Shown: positions 1 through 8,588 of the stretch, piece by piece | Numbering within the stretch: the first letter of the stretch is position 1 | Layout of the letters: each line of letters starts with the position of its first letter | Assembly (NCBI RefSeq): GCF_004770905.1 | Contig: NZ_RQHT01000014.1 | Location: 620,001 to 684,000 of the forward strand | Direction of reading: 5' to 3' | Length of the DNA stretch: 64,000 nucleotides | From: Leptospira bandrabouensis | GTDB lineage: Bacteria; Spirochaetota; Leptospiria; Leptospirales; Leptospiraceae | The notes under the pieces: model-generated | What the model was told of the DNA's origin: nothing | Databases searched by the model: none | Seen by the model: the letters and a program-made list of their open reading frames with translations, nothing else | Position numbers and translations under genes: made by a program

Positions 1-156
1 GATCATGTTGCAAACCTCAGGTCCCCATCCTAATGGAACTCATTCTTAGGGAAACTGGAATTTGTTTTTCTTTGTAAAAAACCACTTAAAACTTCAAATG
101 AAAAAGATAGATAGAATTTACAATAAATACGATATTTTAATTCTATCAAAAAAGAA

Positions 157-570
157 ATGGGAATCACTGCCGAATACCAATCTGCTTTTACATCCAGCTT
201 TCAGGAGTTTTTTGGAAATGCTAAAGATGTGGGTTGGGAACTTTACCACCTGAGTTCAGAACCGGATAATGATTTTCCTAGTTGGTTAACCTTTACCATC
301 AGAAATCCGTTAGGTGGAAGAGCATTAGTATTTCGTTATCATCACCAAGAGAACAAATTTTATGCCCATCTCAAGGTCCAAGTCATTCCAGGAGAAGAAA
401 ACTGGAGTTTAGACCAGTTATTTCATAAAAAAGGATACACAGATCTCGATGCTGATGATATCCTTTCTTCCGGTGGAGAGTGGCTCTTTTTTTCACTCGC
501 ACGTCACTACTTCGGAATTATCATATCGTTCTGTCCACGGATTCTAGAGCCTGATTATTTTTTAGATTGA
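157..570 (+). CDS. Hypothetical protein, 137 aa
   Basis: I do not recognise this protein. It is a small soluble protein with no signal peptide or membrane segment, rich in aromatic residues (WELYHL, EWLFFSLARHYFG), resembling single-domain Leptospira proteins of unknown function. The ATG at 157 has only an A-rich stretch upstream and no clear Shine-Dalgarno. Its 3' end overlaps the stop of the convergent YihY-like gene by 16 bases. The 156 bases before it show no other convincing gene. Codon use looks like that of its neighbours, so I take it as real, with unknown role. Confidence 0.6.
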   Translation: MGITAEYQSAFTSSFQEFFGNAKDVGWELYHLSSEPDNDFPSWLTFTIRNPLGGRALVFRYHHQENKFYAHLKVQVIPGEENWSLDQLFHKKGYTDLDADDILSSGGEWLFFSLARHYFGIIISFCPRILEPDYFLD

Positions 571-1391
571 GACTTTTTATTCCGGTCATCGGCAAGGACT
601 TGGTTCCATAAAAATCCCCAAATAAAAAACGTCGAGTTGATATAAGTATACAACATAAGAACTACCATTTTAGAAATCAGATCGTAAGCTAAGGAATAAT
701 TCACTCCTACGTTTTTCATTTTTAAATAAAACTGAAATCCAAAACTCATTCCAAGAACCAAAAGAGAGGCAAAAATGGCTCCGGGTAAATTCTCTTTTAA
801 AGTCGTTTTTGCTTTGGTAATATAAGCATAATAAAATGTAAATAGTCCAATGCTATAGGGTAAAATAATGAGAGAGACAGATAAATAAGGATGGTTTCGA
901 AAAAAACCAAATCGAAACTTTTGGAACAACAACCTTTCTGTTTGCACCATTCCATAAGTTAAATAAAAATACAAAACAAGTAAAACAAGAGAGATCACAA
1001 GCAAACGAAAGTTAATCCACTGAGATGCGATAAATCCAACTTTGGTTTCATCCCGAGAAATAAACCGAAGGGCTTTGGATATGGTTCCAAAAATCGTTAA
1101 ACTCGAAAAAAAGGAAATCGCTATGCTAAGAGCAATTACATTATAACTCTTAACTTTTGTTAGATTTTCGACACTTTTGTCAATGGGTTGGAAAATGGGA
1201 GCCGGTAAAAATTTTCCAATTTGATCCGTCATCAAATTGATGGTTTTTGGATCTTGCAAAAGTCCAAGTAAGGTCACAAAAACAACGAGAAGCGGAAAAA
1301 GCGTAAGAAGAAAAGTAAAGGAAAGTTCCGAAGCAAGTCCGTGGACATCATACAGGTAAACTTCGCTGAAAAATCGTCGGAGTCGTTTCAT
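555..1391 (-). CDS. YihY/virulence factor BrkB family inner-membrane protein
   Basis: About 278 aa with six predicted hydrophobic segments and the typical BrkB-family opening: a short basic N-terminus followed by ELSFTFLLTLFPLLVVFVTLLG near residues 25-45, equivalent to the AxAYxxxxSLFPLL block of YihY. Family members are polytopic inner-membrane proteins whose function is mostly unknown; the old RNase BN assignment was withdrawn. I prefer the ATG ending at 1391 (MKRLRRFF) to the in-frame TTG at 1406, because family members begin with such a short basic stretch; neither has a Shine-Dalgarno. The last 16 bases overlap the convergent gene at 157-570. Confidence 0.8.
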   Translation of the reverse strand: MKRLRRFFSEVYLYDVHGLASELSFTFLLTLFPLLVVFVTLLGLLQDPKTINLMTDQIGKFLPAPIFQPIDKSVENLTKVKSYNVIALSIAISFFSSLTIFGTISKALRFISRDETKVGFIASQWINFRLLVISLVLLVLYFYLTYGMVQTERLLFQKFRFGFFRNHPYLSVSLIILPYSIGLFTFYYAYITKAKTTLKENLPGAIFASLLVLGMSFGFQFYLKMKNVGVNYSLAYDLISKMVVLMLYTYINSTFFIWGFLWNQVLADDRNKKSQSKK

Positions 1392-1501
1392 GAGGTCAAT
1401 TTGCAACTTGTCAGTATTTTTGTCTTATTTTTCTTGCAGTCTCGATTCATGAGGAAACCCTGGAAGAATCTCAGTGACGTACCTAAAAGGGGAAAACTTC
1501 C

Positions 1502-1663
1502 ATGTCAGAAGAAAAAGAAAAGAAGAACAAAAAAATCGCGAAAATGACGGTAGCTGAAATTGATGCGGCCATCAAAAAGTCAGTGGAAACTATGAACGGC
1601 GAATCTAGCCTTTATGTGAAACACCTTCGCGAAAGAAAAGAGGAACTTCTAGCCAAAAAATAA
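1502..1663 (+). CDS. Small lysine/glutamate-rich protein, 53 aa
   Basis: An ATG with a purine-rich AAAAGGGGAAAA about 6 bases upstream opens a 53-codon frame (MSEEKEKKNKK ... LAKK). The protein is highly charged, starts with a Lys/Glu tail and continues as a likely amphipathic helix (AEIDAAIKKSVETM, HLRERKEELL). A hairpin with a T-run follows 19 bases after the stop, supporting a separate short transcript. I do not recognise a family; a nucleic-acid-binding or ribosome-associated role is possible from charge alone but unproven. It lies divergently from the YihY-like gene with about 110 bases between the starts. Confidence 0.6.
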   Translation: MSEEKEKKNKKIAKMTVAEIDAAIKKSVETMNGESSLYVKHLRERKEELLAKK

Positions 1664-1682
1664 GGTTAGTCCCTCCTAAATC

Positions 1683-1702
1683 CCCGCCGTTTGGCGGGTT
1701 TT
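1683..1702 (+). terminator. Rho-independent terminator or attenuator before the ABC-F gene
   Basis: CCCGCC, loop GTTT, GGCGGG, then TTTT. The six-base-pair stem is all G-C and followed directly by T residues. It ends the 53-aa gene but lies only 10 bases before the TTG start of the ABC-F gene, so it may act as an attenuator rather than a simple terminator. Confidence 0.7.
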
Positions 1703-1712
1703 CACAAGCGCA

Positions 1713-3653
1713 TTGATCCAATTCATCCAAATCTATCAACACTTTGGCCCCAAAGTCCTCTTTGAGGGTTTCAGTTGGCATATCAAACCGGGGTGCCGGG
1801 TTGCCATCGTTGGGCCCAACGGTTCTGGAAAAACTACTCTTTTCCAAATGGCCGCAGGAAAGATGAAACCCGAATCTGGGGAAGTCATTCGTTCCAAAAA
1901 TACCGTCCTTTCCCTTTTCCAACAGATCCCCGAATTTAACCCCGAGACATCTGTCATCGACACTGTCCTTGATGAAAACAAACTGTATGCAGAATACGAT
2001 GGGAAACGGAAACTCATCGAATCCAAATTCGAAACGATAAGTCACGATGATCCCGCTTTTGAGGAACTCCTCCACGAACAAAGTGATTTGGAAGAATTTG
2101 CCCACTTACACGACTTACACGGTCTTGAAGCTCGTGCCAAAAAAATTCTATCGGGACTTGGATTTTCTACGGCAGACTTCCAAAGGAAAACCAAAGAGTT
2201 TTCCCCCGGTTACCACCACCGCATTGGTCTTGCCATTGCCCTTCTTAATCCACATAATTTATTACTTTTGGATGAACCCACAAACCATTTGGATGACAAA
2301 ACCAAATCTTGGTTAGCTGACTTTCTTGTCTCACAGAACCAAGCCTTTGTGTTAGTGACACACGATCCTGAATTTTTAAACCAAACAGTGGATACTATCA
2401 TTGAAATCAATCCTCATGGAACGTTTGAATTCCAAGGTAGTTTGGAAGAATTTTTTGAAGCCAAAAATGAAATCCAAGAAAAACTAAAAGCACAATTCGA
2501 AAAAGAAGAAAGTTATCTCAAAAGCCGCATGGAATGGGTGGAACGATTTCGTGCCCAAGCCACCAAAGCAAGACAAGTCCAATCGGTCATCAAACGATTG
2601 GAAAAAAGAGACAAACTAGACAATCCAGAAGAATCTTTCTGGAACCAAAAACCAGACTACCAATTCCAATTTCTTCCTTCCAGTAATATCATCTTACGTT
2701 TGGAAAATGCTTCATTTTCTTATCCTGATAAAAACACAGGTGTGAAAAAAACGATTTTTGAAAATGCAGAAATTGAAATTTCTGCTGGCGACAAAGTGGC
2801 GTTAGTTGGTCCCAATGGAGCAGGAAAATCAACACTTATGCGTTGTCTTTTGGAGAAACACAAGTTGGATTCTGGTTCTATCTATTATGGCCCCAAAACC
2901 AAACTAGGATATTTTTCCCAAACGCACGGGGAAGATTTAGATGAAAGCCTGAACCTAGTGGAAACTGTATTAAAAAAATATCCGGAGCTCAGTGAAGAAA
3001 GGGCAAGAACCCTCCTCGGGCATTTTGCCTTTCCTGGGGATGGAGTTTTTAAATCCGTAAAACACCTATCAGGTGGAGAACAAAGTCGGCTTCGGTTGGC
3101 CCTCCTCGTCAACCACCCCTCCAATTGTTTATTTTTGGATGAACCCACAAACCATTTGGACATTGTGATCCGGGAAGCAGTCAAACGAGCTCTCATTGAT
3201 TTTCCAGGAAGCCTTCTCATTATTAGCCATGATCCCGACTTTATGAAGGGACTTTGTAACCGCACCTTCCAACTTTCCGGCGGAGTTTTGCAAAATCTAA
3301 ATTGTAGTTTTGATGATTACCTCAAGTTCCATAAGGAAGAGGAAACGGAATCTCCGGCCCAAAATACTTCTAACAAATCTAAATTGGAAGAAAAAAAGGC
3401 CAATCCGCAAGCCAGCAAAAACAAACGAAAGAAATTAGAGAAAGAAATTGCCGATTTGGAAGTCCAAATAGAGAGACTGGAAAAAAATAAAAAGGACAAA
3501 GAGGAACTTTTACAGGATCCAGAGTTCTTTAAAAACAGAAGTTTTCAGTTGGAAATGGACACTTATAACGATATTAAAAGAGAGATAAGCCTCCTTACGA
3601 AACGTTGGGAGGATATAACGATAGAACTAGAGGAAATGGGTGGAGTCACATAA
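1713..3653 (+). CDS. ABC-F family ATPase (YheS/Uup-like), ribosome-associated
   Basis: 646 aa with two ABC domains and no membrane segments. Domain 1 has Walker A GPNGSGKTT (about residue 34) and Walker B LLLLDEPTNHLD; domain 2 has GPNGAGKST and CLFLDEPTNHLD. The inter-domain linker RAQATKARQVQSVIKRLEK matches the YheS-type P-site tRNA-interaction motif, and a C-terminal coiled coil of about 90 residues resembles that of Uup/YheS. ABC-F proteins bind the ribosome E site and rescue stalled peptidyl transfer or protect against antibiotics; which applies here is not visible. The signature of domain 1 is FSPGYHHR in place of LSGGQ, while domain 2 has LSGGEQSR. The TTG start at 1713 gives an N-terminus of the usual length, though no Shine-Dalgarno is present. 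The rhodanese gene overlaps its stop by one base. Confidence 0.9.
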   Translation: MIQFIQIYQHFGPKVLFEGFSWHIKPGCRVAIVGPNGSGKTTLFQMAAGKMKPESGEVIRSKNTVLSLFQQIPEFNPETSVIDTVLDENKLYAEYDGKRKLIESKFETISHDDPAFEELLHEQSDLEEFAHLHDLHGLEARAKKILSGLGFSTADFQRKTKEFSPGYHHRIGLAIALLNPHNLLLLDEPTNHLDDKTKSWLADFLVSQNQAFVLVTHDPEFLNQTVDTIIEINPHGTFEFQGSLEEFFEAKNEIQEKLKAQFEKEESYLKSRMEWVERFRAQATKARQVQSVIKRLEKRDKLDNPEESFWNQKPDYQFQFLPSSNIILRLENASFSYPDKNTGVKKTIFENAEIEISAGDKVALVGPNGAGKSTLMRCLLEKHKLDSGSIYYGPKTKLGYFSQTHGEDLDESLNLVETVLKKYPELSEERARTLLGHFAFPGDGVFKSVKHLSGGEQSRLRLALLVNHPSNCLFLDEPTNHLDIVIREAVKRALIDFPGSLLIISHDPDFMKGLCNRTFQLSGGVLQNLNCSFDDYLKFHKEEETESPAQNTSNKSKLEEKKANPQASKNKRKKLEKEIADLEVQIERLEKNKKDKEELLQDPEFFKNRSFQLEMDTYNDIKREISLLTKRWEDITIELEEMGGVT

Positions 3654-3994
3654 TGGTACCGGAAATCGATGTAGTGAGTTTTAAAAAACGTCTGGATGCG
3701 CGTGCAGAAGGAAAAGATGATTTTTTTGTATTGGATGTTAGAAACCCAAATGAACAACAAATTGCTTTAGTTCCTGGTACTGACAAACTCATTCCTGTAA
3801 GCGAACTTGCAGCTCGAATCGAAGAATTAAAAAACCAAATCGACAAAGAAATTTTGGTGTATTGCCGTTCCGGTGGAAGGTCAGGAATGGCCTGTGGAAT
3901 TTTAGCCCAAGCAGGATTTAAGTCCTATAAAAACGTAGCCGGAGGAACTTTAGCTTATTCCGATTTAGTCGATCCTTCCATGCAAAAGTATTAA
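3653..3994 (+). CDS. Rhodanese-like sulfurtransferase domain protein
   Basis: 113 aa, a single rhodanese domain. LDVRNPNE near residues 27-34 is the conserved Asp/Arg block, and the active-site loop is CRSGGRSG with the persulfide-carrying Cys at residue 71. The substrate cannot be told from sequence; single-domain rhodaneses move sulfane sulfur or act in redox roles in the cytoplasm. The ATG overlaps the stop of the ABC-F gene (TAATG), with GGTGGAG about 7 bases upstream inside that gene, which favours this start over an in-frame one at 3605. DAHP synthase follows after two bases, so the three are probably cotranscribed. Confidence 0.9.
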   Translation: MVPEIDVVSFKKRLDARAEGKDDFFVLDVRNPNEQQIALVPGTDKLIPVSELAARIEELKNQIDKEILVYCRSGGRSGMACGILAQAGFKSYKNVAGGTLAYSDLVDPSMQKY

Positions 3995-3996
3995 TT

Positions 3997-5046
3997 ATGA
4001 AACCTACAGCCAATTTAAGAATTTTAGAACAACATAGTCTTATCCCACCTTCGGTCATCATGGAAGAACTTCCATTGACGGATGCAGCCTCCGATGTAGT
4101 TCTCCGTACAAGAAGTGAAATTTCTGATATCATCCACGGAAAAGACAACAAGCGCATGTTAGTTGTAGTAGGACCATGTTCTGTCCACGACATTGGTGCG
4201 GTGATGGAATATGCATCTAAACTCAAACCAAAAATTGAAGAGTTTCAAAAAGAACTTCTGATTGTGATGCGAGTTTATTTTGAAAAACCAAGAACCACAG
4301 TTGGTTGGAAAGGACTCATCAATGATCCCGATTTAGATGGATCTTTTCATATCAACAAAGGGCTCCAACTTGCTCGTAAACTTTTATTAGATCTTAACAA
4401 TATGGGAATCCCATGTGGGACAGAATTTTTAGATGTAATTTCACCACAGTACATTGCTGACTTAGTGGCTTGGGGTGCGATTGGTGCGAGAACCACTGAA
4501 AGCCAAGTCCACAGGGAACTCGCATCTGGACTTTCTGCACCTATCGGTTTTAAAAATGGAACCGATGGAAATGTTCAGATCGCTGTGGATGCCATTCGTT
4601 CCGCAAGTTCCAGCCATCATTTTCTTTCTGTGACCAACCAAGGAAGTAGTGCTATCTTTCGCACCGCAGGAAATAAAGACACTCATGTGATATTACGTGG
4701 GGGAAACAAAGGGCCTAACTTCGATGAGGCGTCAGTCAATGAAGTGGGTGCGCAAATTGAAAAAGCAGGTCTTCCCTCCAAAGTGATGATCGATTGTTCC
4801 CATGGAAATAGCCAAAAGGACTTTCGTAAACAACCAGCTGTGATTGATGCCGTAGCAGAACAATTTGCAAAAGGCAGCAAACATATTCTAGGTGTGATGA
4901 TCGAAAGTCATTTAAAAGAAGGAAACCAGTCCATCGATGCCAAACCTCTGACCTATGGACAGTCCATCACAGATGCTTGTGTTTCTTGGGAAACAACGGT
5001 TCCTATGTTCGAAAGATTGGCAGAAGCTGCTAGAAAGAGAAAATAG
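3997..5046 (+). CDS. aroG: 3-deoxy-7-phosphoheptulonate (DAHP) synthase, class I alpha
   Basis: 349 aa, the length of the AroF/AroG/AroH type. The enzyme condenses phosphoenolpyruvate and erythrose 4-phosphate, the first step of the shikimate pathway. Conserved family blocks are visible: GPCSVHD (about residue 58), RVYFEKPRTTVGWKGL, GARTTESQVHRELASGLS and IDCSHGNSQKD near residue 267, whose His is a metal ligand. Which aromatic amino acid inhibits it cannot be read, so the symbol is generic. It starts two bases after the rhodanese stop without a clear Shine-Dalgarno and probably relies on translational coupling. Confidence 0.93.
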   Translation: MKPTANLRILEQHSLIPPSVIMEELPLTDAASDVVLRTRSEISDIIHGKDNKRMLVVVGPCSVHDIGAVMEYASKLKPKIEEFQKELLIVMRVYFEKPRTTVGWKGLINDPDLDGSFHINKGLQLARKLLLDLNNMGIPCGTEFLDVISPQYIADLVAWGAIGARTTESQVHRELASGLSAPIGFKNGTDGNVQIAVDAIRSASSSHHFLSVTNQGSSAIFRTAGNKDTHVILRGGNKGPNFDEASVNEVGAQIEKAGLPSKVMIDCSHGNSQKDFRKQPAVIDAVAEQFAKGSKHILGVMIESHLKEGNQSIDAKPLTYGQSITDACVSWETTVPMFERLAEAARKRK

Positions 5047-5066
5047 GAAAACAAATTCTTCGTTCG

Positions 5067-5113
5067 GTTCGTTTGAGAGAGACTAAGTATTTCAACCTCT
5101 CTTCAGACGAATC
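5067..5113. terminator. Imperfect long hairpin between convergent aroG and panB
   Basis: An arm beginning GTTCGTTTGAGAGAG at 5067 pairs imperfectly with CTCTCTTCAGACGAATC at 5097-5113 around a loop of about 15 bases. It sits in the 124-base gap between two convergent genes, as expected for a shared transcription end, but there is no clean T-run on either side, so this is a modest call. Confidence 0.4.
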
Positions 5114-5170
5114 AAACTTACACTAAGACAAAATAGGATTATTTTGACTTAGTAAATTCCTTCAAACCAC

Positions 5171-5977
5171 CTATGTGTCTGAAAAAACGTGGGCTTCCGA
5201 CGGATACTCACGTTTCGAAACTTCACGGTGGTATAAATTCACCGCATCCTTTACTGCCCCACTGAGATTCCCAAACTTCTTTAAAAACTTAGGATGAAAG
5301 TCTTCATTCAGGCCTAGCAAATCCTGCATCACAAGCACCTGGCCCGAAGTGTATTTTCCAGCTCCAATCCCAATGGTCGGAATGCGAATGGATTCTGTGA
5401 TTTCTTTTCCGAGAGATTCGGGCACCATTTCGAGTAACAAAGCAAAGGCGCCTGCTTCAGCAAGTTCTCTGGATTTACGAACCATTTTGGAACGAGCGGC
5501 TTCTGTTTTTCCTTGGACACGGTGACCACCAAGAGTGTGCACCGATTGTGGAGTGAGACCCAAGTGAGCAAAAACCGGAATTCCTGATTCCGTCATTCGT
5601 TTTGTGAGTTCGATGATAAAGTCGGAATCTCCTTCCAGTTTCACACAAGAAGCATTGGTTTCTTTTAAAACACGGCCTGCAGAACGAATCCCTTCTTCGA
5701 TCGATGTTTGGTAAGATAAAAACGGCAAATCAGCGATTATGGTTTTGTCGGGCGCTCCCTTACAAACTGCTTTTGTATGATAGATGATCTCATCCAAAGT
5801 GACAGGAAGAGTCGAATGATTTCCTTGGATCACCATTCCCAGAGAATCACCGACAAGGAGGCAATCCACTTCTGTTCTGTTGAAAAGTGTCGCAAAGGTA
5901 TAATCGTAACAAGTGATGACAGAGATAGGTTCACCCGCATCGTATTTTTTTTTATACTGTAGAATAATGTTTTTCAT
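5171..5977 (-). CDS. panB: 3-methyl-2-oxobutanoate hydroxymethyltransferase (ketopantoate hydroxymethyltransferase)
   Basis: 268 aa, normal for PanB. It transfers a hydroxymethyl group from methylene-tetrahydrofolate to alpha-ketoisovalerate, the first step towards pantothenate and CoA. The N-terminal ITCYDYTFA, the metal-binding VGDSLGMVIQGNHSTLPVTLDEIIYH block, PVFAHLGLTPQSV and GIGAGKYTSGQVLVMQDLLG are all present. Its start lies 26 bases inside the end of folK, so both are in one transcript with coupled translation. The pairing makes sense because PanB uses a folate cofactor and FolK works in folate synthesis. Confidence 0.96.
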   Translation of the reverse strand: MKNIILQYKKKYDAGEPISVITCYDYTFATLFNRTEVDCLLVGDSLGMVIQGNHSTLPVTLDEIIYHTKAVCKGAPDKTIIADLPFLSYQTSIEEGIRSAGRVLKETNASCVKLEGDSDFIIELTKRMTESGIPVFAHLGLTPQSVHTLGGHRVQGKTEAARSKMVRKSRELAEAGAFALLLEMVPESLGKEITESIRIPTIGIGAGKYTSGQVLVMQDLLGLNEDFHPKFLKKFGNLSGAVKDAVNLYHREVSKREYPSEAHVFSDT

Positions 5978-6425
5978 GGTTTAGTTCCAAAAAGAGTGCA
6001 TACACTCCAATTTCTCCCATATCAGTTAACAACTGTTTGATGAATGGTCTTGAATAAAGCGAATGGTGAGGCAAATGCAAAAAATCTGTTTTCATTACAA
6101 CCGCTTCGTAGGTAAGAATATCGATGTCGATTTCTCTTGGGCCTTTCCAAGACCTACGTTTACGACCGAGTTTGTCCTCGATAGCTTGGAGAGAATCGAG
6201 TAAACAAGGAAGAGTGAAAGCAGAAGAAACCATTACCTTTAGAATTTGATTTAAAAAGTAAGGTTGGTTTGTGTTTTCGAGTGGAGCAGTTTCCAATCGT
6301 TCGGATTGTTTTAAAATTTGAACTTCTGGTAAGGTGGAAATTTCCCAAATTGCCTGGTCCATAAAATGGTGCCTGTCACCGATGTTCGAACCCAGAGACA
6401 AAAAGGCAATGTTGGAATATTTCAT
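5952..6425 (-). CDS. folK: 2-amino-4-hydroxy-6-hydroxymethyldihydropteridine pyrophosphokinase (HPPK)
   Basis: 157 aa. FolK transfers pyrophosphate from ATP to 6-hydroxymethyl-7,8-dihydropterin in folate synthesis. The N-terminal LSLGSNIGDR and the signature GPREIDIDIL (metal-binding Asp residues) identify it with little doubt. It starts four bases after the stop of the DnaC-like gene and its 3' end overlaps panB by 26 bases, so the order dnaC-like, folK, panB forms one reverse-strand operon. Confidence 0.95.
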   Translation of the reverse strand: MKYSNIAFLSLGSNIGDRHHFMDQAIWEISTLPEVQILKQSERLETAPLENTNQPYFLNQILKVMVSSAFTLPCLLDSLQAIEDKLGRKRRSWKGPREIDIDILTYEAVVMKTDFLHLPHHSLYSRPFIKQLLTDMGEIGVYALFLELNHEKHYSTV

Positions 6426-6429
6426 AATC

Positions 6430-7299
6430 TTACCTCTTTACAAACTTAGTGCGATAATCAGGACACTTGAGTTCAATTTCTTTGGTCATTTCCATGAGCC
6501 GCGAATAAATTCTACCTTGGCCTCGGTCTCTCCATTCAATGAGTGAATGGTTCGATGTCAGGAGAGTGAGTTTTTCTTGTTCATAACGACTGTCGATGAG
6601 ATCGTATAACTTTCGATTGTTGAATTCGGATTCCTTTTGGACACCGAAGTCATCAATGACGAGAACATCCACGTTGGCAAATTCTCTTTCGATGGAACGT
6701 TCTTGCCCATGTGTTTCGCTATCGGACTGGTAAGTATCTCGAATAGCAGACAGAAAGTCTTTATTCACCTTAGCATACTTACAAGTGATCCCATATCGAA
6801 AAATAAGTTCGTTTAAAATCACACAGGCAAGGAGTGTTTTCCCTGAACCAGTCCCACCCCAAAGATAAAACCCCTGCGGAGTGAAATCTGCATTTTTAAA
6901 TTTATGGACTAGTTCATTTGCCCAGTCGTGAGCAATGATAAAAGACATATCAGGGTCGCTTGCCGTGTCTCCTATGTCGATTGTAGACAAAAATTGGAAC
7001 CGATACCTTGCCGGAATGTTGGCTTTTTCGACTAAATTCTCTAAGTTGCGAAGGGAAAACCTGGCATTATGACAAACACAAGGGAGCATTTTGTCCAACT
7101 TCCTGTCAAAAGTCATAAAGGGAGCTTGTCCTTTCGACTCACAAGTGTTACAGTCACTGCCGATACAATGGCAAAGGACTAGGGCCCCAGAACGTGAGCC
7201 ACGAACATGTTCTGCTAAGGTAATTCCGACCCCGCCACAGGTTTTACACTGTGGATTTCCGTCTCGGATGGAAGTAATTTCGGATAAATTCATCTCCAA
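6430..7299 (-). CDS. DnaC/DnaI-like AAA+ ATPase with N-terminal cysteine cluster (helicase-loader type)
   Basis: 289 aa. The C-terminal two thirds is an IstB/DnaC-type ATPase with Walker A GGTGSGKTLLA, Walker B DVLVIDDFG and a late Arg-containing RIYSRLMEMTKEI block typical of DnaC/DnaI proteins. The N-terminal 80 residues hold eight cysteines: CKTCGGVG (a DnaJ-like CxxCxGxG), CHC, CNTC and CVC, probably binding zinc as in DnaI. No transposase is adjacent, which speaks against an IS21 IstB protein. Loading of the replicative helicase is the likely role, by family rather than proof. First gene of the dnaC-like/folK/panB operon. Confidence 0.8.
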   Translation of the reverse strand: MEMNLSEITSIRDGNPQCKTCGGVGITLAEHVRGSRSGALVLCHCIGSDCNTCESKGQAPFMTFDRKLDKMLPCVCHNARFSLRNLENLVEKANIPARYRFQFLSTIDIGDTASDPDMSFIIAHDWANELVHKFKNADFTPQGFYLWGGTGSGKTLLACVILNELIFRYGITCKYAKVNKDFLSAIRDTYQSDSETHGQERSIEREFANVDVLVIDDFGVQKESEFNNRKLYDLIDSRYEQEKLTLLTSNHSLIEWRDRGQGRIYSRLMEMTKEIELKCPDYRTKFVKR

Positions 7300-7502
7300 G
7301 GAGCAATCTTCTCGAATTCACTAAGCTGTCAAGGAATGAGATTTTTTAGGAGATTTAGGACTTATGTCGCTTTAAATCAAAGAGAATCGGAAGAAAAAGT
7401 TAACAATTAGGTTTTTTTCCGTATTAATTCGTTATTATTGACTCTTGCCATTCCGATACTTTCATTGAAGAAATAGATAAACCTATTTGTTCAAAATATT
7501 GA

Positions 7503-8429
<927 letters not shown>

Positions 8430-8454
8430 TCCCGAAAACATCTCTTTCAATGAG

Positions 8455-8490
8455 AAAGCCCGGCTTAACACTCCGGGCTTTTTTGTTTTT
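8455..8490 (+). terminator. Rho-independent terminator of fcpA
   Basis: AAAGCCCGG, loop CTTAACACT, CCGGGCTTT, then a T-rich tail (TTTGTTTTT). This nine-base-pair perfect stem with T-run is the clearest terminator in the window and begins 25 bases after the fcpA stop. Confidence 0.92.
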
Positions 8491-8588
8491 AAACTATAGA
8501 AAAAAATGTTTCTTAAGTTAAATTCTCTTCAATGGATTACGCAAGAATGCATAGAGAAAGGATCTAATTTCTAAATCCAATCTTCTCT

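Noticed and set aside
62..253. Forward 63-aa frame near the window start
   Set aside because: It overlaps the better-supported gene at 157-570 in another frame, has no ribosome site and a low-complexity Lys/Phe start.
1341..1547. 68-codon forward frame between YihY and the small gene
   Set aside because: Overlaps the YihY start and the 53-aa gene in another frame; no Shine-Dalgarno.
1605..2105. 166-codon reverse frame over the ABC-F start
   Set aside because: Runs across a terminator hairpin and the ABC-F Walker A region; shadow of that gene.
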